This document shows, piece after piece, positions 29,944 through 38,441 of a stretch of DNA of 64,000 bases. The first letter of the stretch is position 1, and each line of letters begins with the position of its first letter. Position numbers and translations under genes: made by a program. Origin of the DNA: Alteromonas halophila. GTDB lineage: Bacteria > Pseudomonadota > Gammaproteobacteria > Enterobacterales > Alteromonadaceae. The notes beneath the pieces are model-generated. The model worked only from the letters and a program-made list of their open reading frames with translations, did not search any database and was not told where the DNA came from. The stretch is taken from positions 819,821 through 883,820 of the forward strand of contig NZ_BMXP01000001.1 of the NCBI RefSeq assembly GCF_014651815.1, read 5' to 3'.

Positions 29944-30162
29944 GTGCACACCGATATTGAATACGGCTTCCCGAGTGAAGCGATTGCCTATAAATTTCTC
30001 AATACGGTGCGGCATTTTGATGCTGAGGCATTGCGGGTCAGACTGGGACGCAACGATCATCATGTCAGTATTGCGTACCGGCCAGTTACTGATGGTTTTG
30101 ATCCCACATTGTCGGAGCTTGATGATTTGGCAAGAGAGCTGGGTGGCGAAGAGGCACGCTGA
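29944..30162 (+). CDS. Small conserved-looking protein of unknown function
   Basis: A 72-residue acidic protein starting with GTG directly after the DUF349 stop codon. It contains DIEYGFPSEAIAYKFLNTV and VSIAYRPVTDGFDPTLSELDDLARELGG. The mixed beta-alpha pattern and good frame composition suggest a real gene. I do not recognise the family. The back-to-back position suggests it is translated together with the DUF349 protein. Confidence 0.6.
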   Translation: MHTDIEYGFPSEAIAYKFLNTVRHFDAEALRVRLGRNDHHVSIAYRPVTDGFDPTLSELDDLARELGGEEAR

Positions 30163-30210
30163 CAACGCCAGAGGGAAGCGTGACGATTGCCGCCGCTTCC
30201 CTGATCCGTC

Positions 30211-31047
30211 TCAGGTGTTCAGCGTGACCTGATAGCCGGCATATTTGCGAATATTAATCACTCTGTCCTCATCCAGCAGCCAGTATTGCCCCTTAATTCC
30301 CTGCAATGTACCGCTAAAAGACGGGGTTTTGTCCAGATTAATGGATTTGATTTTTTCCGGGTAGCGTTCAACCGGATAATCAATGGCATGGATTTCATCT
30401 GTTACCGGACTGACAGCCTGCAAGCCTTTTTCATGACGCAATTCATCCAGCGGCGCGGCAATGGCTTCAAGTAACTCATCACGTACCTGGCTGAGGTTGA
30501 CCTCATCAGGCTGACCTTTAAGCATGGTGCGCCAGTTGGTTTTATCGGCAATATGCGCCTTGCACAGTGTCTCGACTTTACCACTGGTCAGTCTGTCTGG
30601 TACCCGCAGCATCACCATAGCCTGTGTGGCACCCTGATCCATCCAGCGGGATGACACCCCCTCAGTCACATGGCGGGTAATCCCAACTTTAACCGTGCCG
30701 GTATTGGCCAGATACACAAAATGGTCTGTCAGGCAGTGCTCTTCACCCCATTGCGGCTCTCTGCAGGTGCCTTCGTGATAGTGGCATTGTTCCGGCTTGA
30801 TGATACAACTGTCACATTGCGCCAGCGTGATCAGGCACCGGTAACAATAGCCCTGATTAAAGCTTTTTTTGGTTTTAGAGTGACAGTGCACGCAATGAAT
30901 TTCACCGTTAAAGGTAAGGGTCAGTGACTGACCAATAAGTGCGTTCATATCCACGCGCTCGTCACCGACGGGCAGCGTGTACTGTACCTGGTTTTCTTTA
31001 TTGGTTGCGACCTGCATTTTGCGCAGGCCGCCGGAATACATCGTCAT
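30211..31047 (-). CDS. DUF2797 family protein with cysteine-rich zinc-binding region
   Basis: A 278-residue protein. The ATG at 31047 has AGGA 7 bases upstream; a GTG at 31050 is also possible. After an N-terminal beta region comes a Cys/His-rich segment (CVHCHSK at about 53, CYRC, CDSC and CHYH at about 72-93) likely to bind zinc. A GIY-YIG-like part follows (DHFVYLANTGTVKVGITR near 109). This combination fits DUF2797, whose role is unknown. It starts 3 bases after the asparaginase stop on the same strand, so the two are probably one operon. Confidence 0.82.
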   Translation of the reverse strand: MTMYSGGLRKMQVATNKENQVQYTLPVGDERVDMNALIGQSLTLTFNGEIHCVHCHSKTKKSFNQGYCYRCLITLAQCDSCIIKPEQCHYHEGTCREPQWGEEHCLTDHFVYLANTGTVKVGITRHVTEGVSSRWMDQGATQAMVMLRVPDRLTSGKVETLCKAHIADKTNWRTMLKGQPDEVNLSQVRDELLEAIAAPLDELRHEKGLQAVSPVTDEIHAIDYPVERYPEKIKSINLDKTPSFSGTLQGIKGQYWLLDEDRVINIRKYAGYQVTLNT

Positions 31048-31050
31048 CAC

Positions 31051-32061
31051 TTAGTCCTGTGTTAATTCGCCGCGGATATTGGCCGCCAGTTGTGTTTGTA
31101 ATGCGTCATAGGGCATCGACTTACTCAGCAGGTAGTGCAGTTTCGCCAGTGCCGCCTCTGGCGTCATGTCGCTGCCTGAGATCACGCCCGCCTCGCGCAG
31201 ACCGTGGCCCGTCGCATAGCCCCCCATATTCACGCGGCCACGCAGACACTGCGTGCAGTTTACCACCGGTATTTCCCGGTCTCTGGCGTAGTTAAGTTGG
31301 GCAATTAATGCCGGATTTTGCGGTGCATTACCCACCCCATAACTCAGCAAAATGAGTGCATTTACCGGCTGCTGCAGAGTATTTTTAATTACCTCTGCGG
31401 AAATTCCCGGGTATAGACTTACCATGCCGATTGGCTGCGCAGTGACCGGTGACACCGTCAGCGGCGTATCGGTATCTGTGGCGAGTTCACCGGCTTTCAG
31501 ACGAATATTAATGCCTGCTTCCAGCAACGGCGCAAAATTTGGCGACTCAAAGGCATTAAAGCCGTCGGCATCAACCTTACGGCTGCGGTTGCCGCGTAGC
31601 AGGCGGTTGTTGAAAAACAGACTGACTTCCGCAATTGGAAAGTTGGCAGCGATGTATAAGGCGTTAAGCAGGTTCACTTGCCCGTCGGAGCGCAGCTCTG
31701 CCAGCGGGATCTGTGAGCCGGTGACAATCACGGGCTTGCCCAGATCTTCCAGCATAAAGCTCAGAGCCGACGCCGTGTAGGACATGGTGTCGGTGCCGTG
31801 CAAAATAATAAAGCCATCGTAATCGTTATAATTACCGGCTATATCATCGGCAATGCGCTGCCAGTCGGTAGGATCCATGTCAGAGGAATCGATCAGGTTG
31901 TCGTACTCGTGCAGCGTAAACTCCGGCATTTCAGGACGATGAAACTCGGGCATTTTTTTGAGCGTGTCAGACAAAAAACCGGGCGCCGGGACATAGCCCT
32001 GTGAAGAAGGCCGCATACCAATAGTACCGCCAGTATAGGCAACATAAATACGTTTTCGCAT
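31051..32061 (-). CDS. ansA: L-asparaginase, type I (cytoplasmic)
   Basis: This enzyme hydrolyses asparagine to aspartate and ammonia. The start at 32061 gives 336 residues, as in E. coli AnsA (338), with MRKRIYVAYTGGTIGM at the N-terminus. A longer in-frame extension to 32541 overlaps the divergent M24 gene and is rejected. Catalytic threonines lie in YTGGTIG (Thr13) and HGTDTMSYTASAL (near 90). TGSQIPLAELRSDGQ near 115 and YGVGNAPQNP near 240 are conserved. No signal peptide is present. Confidence 0.95.
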   Translation of the reverse strand: MRKRIYVAYTGGTIGMRPSSQGYVPAPGFLSDTLKKMPEFHRPEMPEFTLHEYDNLIDSSDMDPTDWQRIADDIAGNYNDYDGFIILHGTDTMSYTASALSFMLEDLGKPVIVTGSQIPLAELRSDGQVNLLNALYIAANFPIAEVSLFFNNRLLRGNRSRKVDADGFNAFESPNFAPLLEAGINIRLKAGELATDTDTPLTVSPVTAQPIGMVSLYPGISAEVIKNTLQQPVNALILLSYGVGNAPQNPALIAQLNYARDREIPVVNCTQCLRGRVNMGGYATGHGLREAGVISGSDMTPEAALAKLHYLLSKSMPYDALQTQLAANIRGELTQD

Positions 32062-32218
32062 ACTCTGCCTGTTAAACGTTTGGGGGAAGATGCGCGGTAT
32101 TGTAGCAGGGCGCAGCCGATTGTCATCTCTGTGCGAGAGAAGGCTTGTATTTCGCTGCAAAACCAGCCAACAATAGCAGTAAAACGGAAACGCCCTGCGA
32201 CACAGAAGGAGCCTTACC

Positions 32219-33607
32219 TTGCGCACACCCCTGATTTTATTGTTCTGCCTGATAGCCGGTCCCGCCATGGCGCTGCACGGGCAGCCGTCAACGCCAGCAC
32301 AACCACATAAGAGCGCAACGCGCGCCTTTCTGAATAGTCTTGATGACAAATTACTGCCGCTGAGTGAACGCAGTAACGTTCGCGACGCCATCACCCGCGA
32401 TCGTTTTGAAACGGTCTTACCCGATATCATGCGACGCAATAATCTGGATATGTGGGTCATTATTGCGCGCGAATATAACGAAGATCCGGTGATGAAAACC
32501 ATGCTGCCCGCCACCTGGCTGTCGGCGCGCCGGCGTACCATGCTGGTGTTTTATGATCCGGGCTCAGGGCAGGATCTGGAACGCCTTGCCGTTGCAAAAT
32601 ATGATATTGGGTCGCTATTTGAACGTGCCTGGGATGAACAGCGTTTCGCCGATCAATATGCGGCGCTGGCCCACCTGATAAGCCAGCGTGATCCGGCGCG
32701 TATCGGGGTCAACATGTCGACCCATCATGGTCACGCGGACGGACTGTCTGCGACCGAATGGCAGTTACTGAATGACGCCTTACCCGAGCGTTATCAGGCG
32801 CGTCTGGTGAGCGCCGAGAAGACCGCGATCGGCTGGCTTGAAACCCGTACCGAAACAGAAATGACGCACTACCAGACACTGACAGAGGTTGGTCATGCCC
32901 TTATCGCTCACGCGTTTTCCCGTGCGGTAGTAACGCCCGGTAAAACCACCACCGCTGATGTTGAGTGGTGGCTGCGTGAACAAAGCGCGGCGCTGGCGCT
33001 ACCAAACTGGTTTCATCCTACCGTGTCGTTTCAGCGTCCCAGCGCGACCACCGGGAACGATTTCAGTGGCGCGCGTCGCAGCGGCGTTGTAGAGCGCGGC
33101 GATCTGCTGCATGTAGATTTTGGCATGACCTATCTGAACCTGAATTCTGATCAGCAGCAGCACGCCTACATACTGAAAAAAGGTGAATCACAGGCTCCAG
33201 GCGTGCTGCGCGAGGCGTTGACTGTGGGTAATCGCCTGCAGGATATCTTGCTGAGTCACTATAAAGTGGGAAGAGAGGGCAATCAGATCCTGGCACTCGC
33301 CCGTGAACAGGCCAGCAATGAGGGCATTACGCCCATGATTTATACGCATCCTATTGGCTTTCACGGTCATGCAGCAGGTACGACTATAGGTATGTGGGAT
33401 GCCCAGGATGGTGTGCCGGTTCACGGCGAGTATCCGCTGCACCCGAATACCGCTTATTCCATCGAGTTAAATGCCGCGGTTGAGATCCCTGAGTGGGGCG
33501 GCGCGGTGCGCATTATGCTGGAGGAACAGGCCTTTTTTGATGGCGACAGCATTGAGTATATGGATGGCAGGCAAACGGCACTGCACCTGATTGGCGACGT
33601 AAAATAA
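32219..33607 (+). CDS. Exported M24-family metallopeptidase (Xaa-Pro aminopeptidase-like)
   Basis: A 462-residue protein with a TTG start supported by AGAAGGA 8 bases upstream. No better start precedes the signal peptide (LILLFCLIAGPAMA, cleavage near residue 18), so it is periplasmic or exported. A creatinase-like N-terminal domain covers about 55-200. The M24 domain (about 215-450) has metal ligands Asp300 and Asp311 (HVDFGM and SDQQQHAY), a His in FHGHAAGT (382-384), Glu416 in YSIELN, and a C-terminal Glu in RIMLEEQ. Predicted substrates are peptides with proline in the second position. It is divergent from ansA. Confidence 0.87.
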   Translation: MRTPLILLFCLIAGPAMALHGQPSTPAQPHKSATRAFLNSLDDKLLPLSERSNVRDAITRDRFETVLPDIMRRNNLDMWVIIAREYNEDPVMKTMLPATWLSARRRTMLVFYDPGSGQDLERLAVAKYDIGSLFERAWDEQRFADQYAALAHLISQRDPARIGVNMSTHHGHADGLSATEWQLLNDALPERYQARLVSAEKTAIGWLETRTETEMTHYQTLTEVGHALIAHAFSRAVVTPGKTTTADVEWWLREQSAALALPNWFHPTVSFQRPSATTGNDFSGARRSGVVERGDLLHVDFGMTYLNLNSDQQQHAYILKKGESQAPGVLREALTVGNRLQDILLSHYKVGREGNQILALAREQASNEGITPMIYTHPIGFHGHAAGTTIGMWDAQDGVPVHGEYPLHPNTAYSIELNAAVEIPEWGGAVRIMLEEQAFFDGDSIEYMDGRQTALHLIGDVK

Positions 33608-33696
33608 CAACTGGCTTTCAGTGACGAGCAGTTCGTATCTTCCTTAGTGGGTTATCGTTTAATGTCGGCGTAACATAAAAATTTAAAAAGGTATCT

Positions 33697-34485
33697 ATGA
33701 CTGAAAAACAGGGAACACTGGTCTGTGTCGGACCGGGGGTTATCGTTGGTGCGCATATTTCCATTCGTTGCCAGAAGCATATTGAACAGGCAGATGTCGT
33801 GTTTGTTAATTCTCATCCGATTATGCTGCAGTGGATAGAAACAATGAATACGGATGTGCGAAGCCTCCAGCATTTTTATGGTGAAGGTAAGGACAGGCGC
33901 ATTACCTACCAGGAAATGATTGACGCGATCCTCGACGAAGTGCGACAAGGTAAACGTGTTGTTGGTGTGTTTTACGGTCACCCTGGGGTCTTCGCCAAAG
34001 TGCCGCACAAAAGTATTGCCCAGGCGCGAAAGGAAGGCTTTCGTGCCGTGATGGAGCCGGGCATATCAGCCGAAGATTGTCTGTATGCGGACATGGGCAT
34101 TGATCCGGGCGATTATGGGTGTCAGCACTATGAAGCCAGTCAGTTTTTATTTTACAACCGCCGGTACGATCCCTCGGCTTACCTGATTTTATGGCAGATT
34201 GCGCTGGCTGGTGATATCACGATCGCTAAGCGTCTCAGCAGCCCGGAAGAACGGCAGTTTCTGGTGGATATGCTGAAAAAATCCTATCCGGGTACGCATA
34301 AAGTCGCATTGTATGAGAGCCCTACGCTAATCACCGACGCTGTGCGTGAAGAGTGGATAGCCCTTGATGAACTGCCGACTGCTGACCTGACACCAGTGAC
34401 TACACTGGTTATTCCTCCATGCGAAAAAATGGTGAAAGATGAAGGGATAGTGGGTGCCATTCGCGCCTTATCTTTACCATCATAG
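33697..34485 (+). CDS. Split-borosin alpha-N-methyltransferase (SonM-like)
   Basis: A 262-residue SAM-dependent enzyme of the tetrapyrrole-methylase fold, lacking a fused precursor. It carries the borosin signature: GTLVCVGPGVI at 6-16 (SAM loop), VFYGHPGVFAKVPHKSIAQA at 91-110, PGISAEDCLYADMGIDP at 121-137 and YGCQHYEASQFL at 140-151. Tyr61, Arg67, Tyr71 and Tyr93 reproduce the spacing of OphMA residues Tyr66, Arg72, Tyr76 and Tyr98. Such enzymes methylate backbone amides of a precursor peptide, and in Shewanella (SonM/SonA) the precursor is a separate small protein. Exactly such a small gene lies at 34835. A corrin or porphyrin methylase is a less likely alternative because no cobalamin or haem genes are near. 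AAAAAGG precedes the ATG. Confidence 0.88.
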   Translation: MTEKQGTLVCVGPGVIVGAHISIRCQKHIEQADVVFVNSHPIMLQWIETMNTDVRSLQHFYGEGKDRRITYQEMIDAILDEVRQGKRVVGVFYGHPGVFAKVPHKSIAQARKEGFRAVMEPGISAEDCLYADMGIDPGDYGCQHYEASQFLFYNRRYDPSAYLILWQIALAGDITIAKRLSSPEERQFLVDMLKKSYPGTHKVALYESPTLITDAVREEWIALDELPTADLTPVTTLVIPPCEKMVKDEGIVGAIRALSLPS

Positions 34486-34511
34486 CCGGGCACTATAATG
34501 TTTGGCAGGCA

Positions 34512-34541
34512 GGGAATTCGAATTCCCCGTTTTTGTTTTTT
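34512..34541 (+). terminator. Terminator after the borosin methyltransferase gene
   Basis: The palindrome GGGAATTCGAATTCCC (34512-34527) folds as a 6-bp stem with a TCGA loop. It is followed by CGTTTTTGTTTTTT. It suggests the methyltransferase transcript ends or is attenuated before the precursor gene. Confidence 0.75.
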
Positions 34542-34834
34542 CAGCACCTTGGCTGCATAGCAGCATGAGGTTATTCATCGTCCCCGGCACAGATGCTGAT
34601 ATCTGGCTGTTGTGGTAGCGATGGAGTAAGCTGCCGGGGTATCGGCGGGTATGTCAAAAAAAAGTTCGTCTGGGATTAGTAATTGGTGCCGATACATGGC
34701 TTTCTCATGCATGCAGATGCATATTCTGTAATGATATTTAAAAGGAATTAGACTACTATAGCGTTTTGTGGCGTGGTTGTTGATCTGTGTCGACACAAAA
34801 GCTATCAGCGCTTTCATGTTAAGAGAGAGTAACT
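34542..34834 (+). promoter_or_regulatory. Precursor-gene upstream region with a TGTGTCGACACA palindrome
   Basis: About 290 bases separate the terminator from the small precursor gene. A perfect 12-base palindrome, TGTGTCGACACA (34786-34797), lies 38 bases before the start codon. It is a good candidate operator. An AAGAGAGAG ribosome site (34821-34829) precedes the ATG at 34835. I cannot point to a convincing sigma-70 promoter. Two tiny frames (17 codons at 34565, 26 codons at 34651) lack ribosome sites. Nothing else is visible. Confidence 0.45.
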
Positions 34835-35026
34835 ATGAGCATAATAAAAACCCTGGAACAACTGGGTCAAAACCCGGGCATGTCACCTGAAACATTGAGT
34901 GTACAGCAACGGGAAGAAATTCAGCGTCTCAAAGACAGTGCACTTTTTATCAACGCATCAATGAATATTTCAGATCCAGACGAACCTGACGATTCTCCTG
35001 ATCCTGACAAAAATCCTGACAGATAA
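34835..35026 (+). CDS. Candidate split-borosin precursor peptide (SonA-like)
   Basis: A 63-residue acidic peptide with no signal sequence. Residues 2-13 (SIIKTLEQLGQN) form a likely helix resembling the start of SonA-type borosin-binding domains, which share the QLGQ word. A second helix spans about 22-34 (SVQQREEIQRLKD), then a hydrophobic stretch SALFINASMNI (35-45). The tail, 46-63, is a run of Asp-Pro units (DPDEPDDSPDPDKNPD). By analogy with SonA the segment after the helices would be the methylated core, so ALFINASMNI is my best guess. It is shorter than SonA (about 70). A strong ribosome site supports translation. It has no other family that I recognise. The next gene starts 17 bases on. 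Confidence 0.7.
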   Translation: MSIIKTLEQLGQNPGMSPETLSVQQREEIQRLKDSALFINASMNISDPDEPDDSPDPDKNPDR

Positions 35027-35043
35027 TCCCTGACGCAATCAGC

Positions 35044-36795
35044 ATGAGGAAAGTAGTTGTAACCTTATTGTTTGCTATGGTGTGGCATGTTGCCACGCCG
35101 GCTCATGCACTATCAGACCAGGAGAAGTTACAACGGGCTGAAGCAAACCGTCTGGATAATCACCGCCAGGCACAAGAGTTAATAGACTCCATTGATATCA
35201 GTAACCTAAGCCGAAAAGAGAAGGAGTTATACTGGTATCTGAAAAACTGGCTAAGGACATTTGATGGCAATGATTTGCTTGGGATTTATGAGCGTTATGG
35301 AGAATTAGTTCACACCGTTGAATCTGCAGAAGTAAAAATACGGGTGCTGACCTCTCAGCTTTCACTGGCGTCTTATTTAGGCAAGTGGGCAGAAGGCTTT
35401 ACGATGGCCAACAAGGTGCAGACATTGTTGTCTGACTCGCTTTCCGAGGCCGTCCAGGCCAGTACTATCAACGGCATGATTACGTTCTATATCAAGGCCG
35501 AACAACCACAAATTGCGAAAAACCTTATTCAACGATTTGAACCCATCGCAGAAAACGTGCCTGGCGCGAAATGTCTGCTGGGCGTTCAGAAAATTGACCT
35601 GTTGTTAGAGCAGGATCTTAAGCAGTTATCACTTAACGATATCCTTAATACTAAGCTTGAGTGTGAACGGGCCAATAATAGCTATCATGCGCTTTACAGT
35701 GAGATGAACCTGTTTTATTACCTGGTCGAAACCGGTAACCTGCAACAGGCGAAAGTGATAATGGGGCCGCTTGAAAAAAAAGTCGAAACGCTGGATTTCG
35801 TGTTTATGAAAACCGGTTTTTTAGCGTATGTCAGTGAGCTGTATAAGCAACAGGGTCAGTTGGTTCAGGCGTATGAGACGGCGCAGGATGTGCTCAGCAT
35901 GGATGTTGAGGGACAGTACTTACCCACCAAAATCCAGGCACTCGAAATTCTCATCGATATTGCCAAACAACAGGCTAATTTCGAACAGGCGGTTGCGTAT
36001 ATGGAAACGCTGGAGAGTCTGCGCGCCGAATTTCGCGAACTCAGTGTGGTCAAGCAGGCGGCCTTCCAACAGGCAAACTTTGAGCTGGCGCTGAAACAAA
36101 GCCAGATTGATTTGCTGGATAAACGCAATAAATTGCTGGAAACCCGTTCTGCGCTCTCAAAAGCCCGGGTACAAACAACATTGATTGCGCTCTGTTTTGT
36201 CGGTGTCGTGATGCTTGGCTTACTGGCGTGGATCTGGCGCAGCCGAAAATTACAGAAAAAGCTGAGTGAAATGGCGCGTATTGACTCGCTGACTGGCATT
36301 TTTAACCGGGGCTATTTTCTGCAGAGTGTGAAGCAGCGTCTGGTCAAAGCACAAAACAAAGACCTTACCTGCTGTTTATTACTGCTTGATCTGGACCATT
36401 TTAAACGGGTGAACGACAGCTACGGGCATCAGGCCGGTGACTGGGTCCTGACCGAAGTGGTGCGCACGCTCAAGGTGGTGTGTGACGAGCAGTGTACACT
36501 GGGGCGCATGGGTGGCGAAGAATTCGCGATTTTTGTCTATGATACCGATTTGCGGTCCGGACTGGCACTTGCAGAGCAGTGTCGCTCGGCCATTGAAGGC
36601 ATTGACACTGCGCATAGTGGTTATCGATTCCCACTGACAGCCAGCTTTGGGGTGAGTGACACTACTCAGGTGGGTTACCGGTTCGAAAATCTGTCGTCTG
36701 CTTCCGATCTGGCGCTATACCAGTCCAAGCAATACGGTCGCAACCGGGTGTATGAATACGACATCAATATTGAAGGGCAGGGCGCGACGCCCTGA
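35044..36795 (+). CDS. Membrane-bound diguanylate cyclase with periplasmic TPR-like sensor region
   Basis: A 583-residue protein. The signal peptide (about 1-22, ending TPAHA) is followed by a helical TPR-like region of about 320 residues. A coiled-coil stretch (LLDKRNKLLETRSALSKARV) leads to one membrane helix at about 379-399. A C-terminal GGDEF domain has DSLTGIFNRGYFL near 416, DLDHFKRVND near 450 and the active site GGEEF at 490-494. The RxxD inhibitory site normally found 6-9 residues before GGEEF is absent (DEQC there), so product inhibition through it is unlikely. It presumably makes c-di-GMP in response to a periplasmic signal. The start codon lies 17 bases after the borosin precursor stop with a weak ribosome site, so translation is probably coupled. 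Confidence 0.9.
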   Translation: MRKVVVTLLFAMVWHVATPAHALSDQEKLQRAEANRLDNHRQAQELIDSIDISNLSRKEKELYWYLKNWLRTFDGNDLLGIYERYGELVHTVESAEVKIRVLTSQLSLASYLGKWAEGFTMANKVQTLLSDSLSEAVQASTINGMITFYIKAEQPQIAKNLIQRFEPIAENVPGAKCLLGVQKIDLLLEQDLKQLSLNDILNTKLECERANNSYHALYSEMNLFYYLVETGNLQQAKVIMGPLEKKVETLDFVFMKTGFLAYVSELYKQQGQLVQAYETAQDVLSMDVEGQYLPTKIQALEILIDIAKQQANFEQAVAYMETLESLRAEFRELSVVKQAAFQQANFELALKQSQIDLLDKRNKLLETRSALSKARVQTTLIALCFVGVVMLGLLAWIWRSRKLQKKLSEMARIDSLTGIFNRGYFLQSVKQRLVKAQNKDLTCCLLLLDLDHFKRVNDSYGHQAGDWVLTEVVRTLKVVCDEQCTLGRMGGEEFAIFVYDTDLRSGLALAEQCRSAIEGIDTAHSGYRFPLTASFGVSDTTQVGYRFENLSSASDLALYQSKQYGRNRVYEYDINIEGQGATP

Positions 36796-36829
36796 CACAG
36801 AGACAAGGCGTCACTAAGCAGGTGGGGCG

Positions 36830-37792
36830 TTATTTCACTTCTGCCCCAGCAGCTTGCTGATCGGCGTGGTAGCTGGAACGCACCATGGGGCCACAGGCTG
36901 CATGCGTAAAACCAATTTCTTTTGCATACACACCCAGCGCATCAAACTCATCCGGATGTACGTAGCTCTTCACCGGAAAATGATGGCGGCTCGGCTGCAG
37001 ATACTGGCCAAGGGTGAGCATATCTACGTGGTGCTCGCGTAAATCCCGCAGCACACCTTTAATTTCTTCGCTGTCTTCACCCATGCCCATCATCAGGCCT
37101 GACTTGGTTTTAATTTCAGGATGCTGTTCTTTAAACTTGCGCAGCAGATCCAGTGACCACTGGTAATTGGCACCAGGACGGCATTCACGGTATAAGCGCG
37201 GAATGGTTTCAAGGTTGTGGTTAAACACATCCGGTACGCCGTTTTTAAATATTTCCAGTGCGCGGTCCATACGGCCACGGAAATCCGGTACCAGCACCTC
37301 GATGGTGGTGTCCGGGCTGTGCTCACGAATGGCATTAATGCAGTCTACAAAGTGCTGGGCACCGCCATCGCGCAAGTCGTCACGGTCAACCGATGTAATG
37401 ACCACGTAATTGAGCTTCATTTCTGCAATCGTTTTTGCCAGTTTCTCAGGCTCTTCAGCGCTCGGTGGCAACGGCTTACCATGCGCAACATCGCAAAACG
37501 GACAGCGGCGGGTACAAATATCACCCAGGATCATAAAGGTCGCAGTACCATGATTGAAGCACTCGGCCAGGTTCGGACAACTGGCTTCCTCGCACACCGA
37601 ATGCAGATTATTTTTCCGCAGTGTGCTCTTAATATGATCGATGCGGTCAGTGGTACGCGGCAGTTTGATCTTGATCCAGTCCGGTTTGCGCAGCATTTCC
37701 TCTTTTTCTGAGGGAACAATGGTGACCGGAATGTGTTTCACTTTTTGATCATCGCGGAGTTTAACTCCGGCTTTAGGTCGTGCGTTACTCAT
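36830..37792 (-). CDS. lipA: Lipoyl synthase
   Basis: A radical-SAM enzyme that inserts two sulfurs into octanoyl groups on lipoyl domains. The start at 37792 (320 residues, AAGAAGG upstream) gives the E. coli length; an upstream in-frame start at 37834 lies inside lipB. The auxiliary cluster cysteines are in [13 protein letters not shown] near 66-78, and the radical-SAM CxxxCxxC is CTRRCPFC near 93-100. [12 protein letters not shown] at the C-terminus supplies the conserved RSSYHA motif. It overlaps lipB by 8 bases. Confidence 0.97.
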   Translation of the reverse strand: MSNARPKAGVKLRDDQKVKHIPVTIVPSEKEEMLRKPDWIKIKLPRTTDRIDHIKSTLRKNNLHSVCEEASCPNLAECFNHGTATFMILGDICTRRCPFCDVAHGKPLPPSAEEPEKLAKTIAEMKLNYVVITSVDRDDLRDGGAQHFVDCINAIREHSPDTTIEVLVPDFRGRMDRALEIFKNGVPDVFNHNLETIPRLYRECRPGANYQWSLDLLRKFKEQHPEIKTKSGLMMGMGEDSEEIKGVLRDLREHHVDMLTLGQYLQPSRHHFPVKSYVHPDEFDALGVYAKEIGFTHAACGPMVRSSYHADQQAAGAEVK

Positions 37793-38441
37793 CAAAACCT
37801 TCTTTATACTGTGTGTGTTGGATTGTAAGCTCATCCAATAAAAGTTGCGCCAGTGCCGGGCCTGCTATGCTTAGCGAGTCCGGACCCTGCAGACGGGCGG
37901 TATCAATCATTTCCATACCGGCATAGCCACAGGGGTTAATACGCGAAAACGGCGCAAGATCCATATTAACATTTAACGCCAGTCCATGAAATGAACAACC
38001 CCGGCGAATGCGAAGCCCCAGTGAGCAGACCTTCTTCTCATCAACATACACACCGGGCGCATCCTGTTTCGCGTACGCGGTAATATCGTCTGCGGCCAGT
38101 AGTGCGATCACGGCGTTTTCCATGGCATTCACCAGGTGCCTGACTCCCAGTTTGCGGCGGCGTATATCAATCAGCAGGTAAATCACCTGCTGGCCAGGGC
38201 CGTGATAGGTAACCTGACCTCCACGGTCCACCTGTACCACCGGGATGTCTCCGGGCATCAGGATGTGTTCAGCTTTACCGGCCTGGCCCTGCGTGAAGAC
38301 AGCGTCATGTTCGACCAGCCAAATCTCATCCTGATCCTGTTCACCACGGGTGTCAGTGTAGTGCTGCATGGCATGCCAGACATGCTCATAAGACTGACGC
38401 CCCAGTTGTCTGACAATCACTTGCTGGTTATCACTGCTCAC
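37785..38441 (-). CDS. lipB: Octanoyltransferase (lipoate biosynthesis)
   Basis: This enzyme transfers octanoyl from acyl carrier protein to lipoyl domains, the step before LipA. The 218-residue protein has a GTG start that abuts the ybeD stop codon. Motifs are [12 protein letters not shown] at 73-84, [21 protein letters not shown] with catalytic Lys137 (part: KVCSLGLR), and [11 protein letters not shown] with the active-site Cys171. Its 3' end overlaps lipA by 8 bases. Confidence 0.96.
   Translation of the reverse strand: MSSDNQQVIVRQLGRQSYEHVWHAMQHYTDTRGEQDQDEIWLVEHDAVFTQGQAGKAEHILMPGDIPVVQVDRGGQVTYHGPGQQVIYLLIDIRRRKLGVRHLVNAMENAVIALLAADDITAYAKQDAPGVYVDEKKVCSLGLRIRRGCSFHGLALNVNMDLAPFSRINPCGYAGMEMIDTARLQGPDSLSIAGPALAQLLLDELTIQHTQYKEGFDE

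Noticed and set aside
34565..34731. Two short frames (17 codons at 34565, 26 codons at 34651) as extra borosin precursors
   Set aside because: Neither has a ribosome-binding site or a leader resembling the 63-residue peptide.
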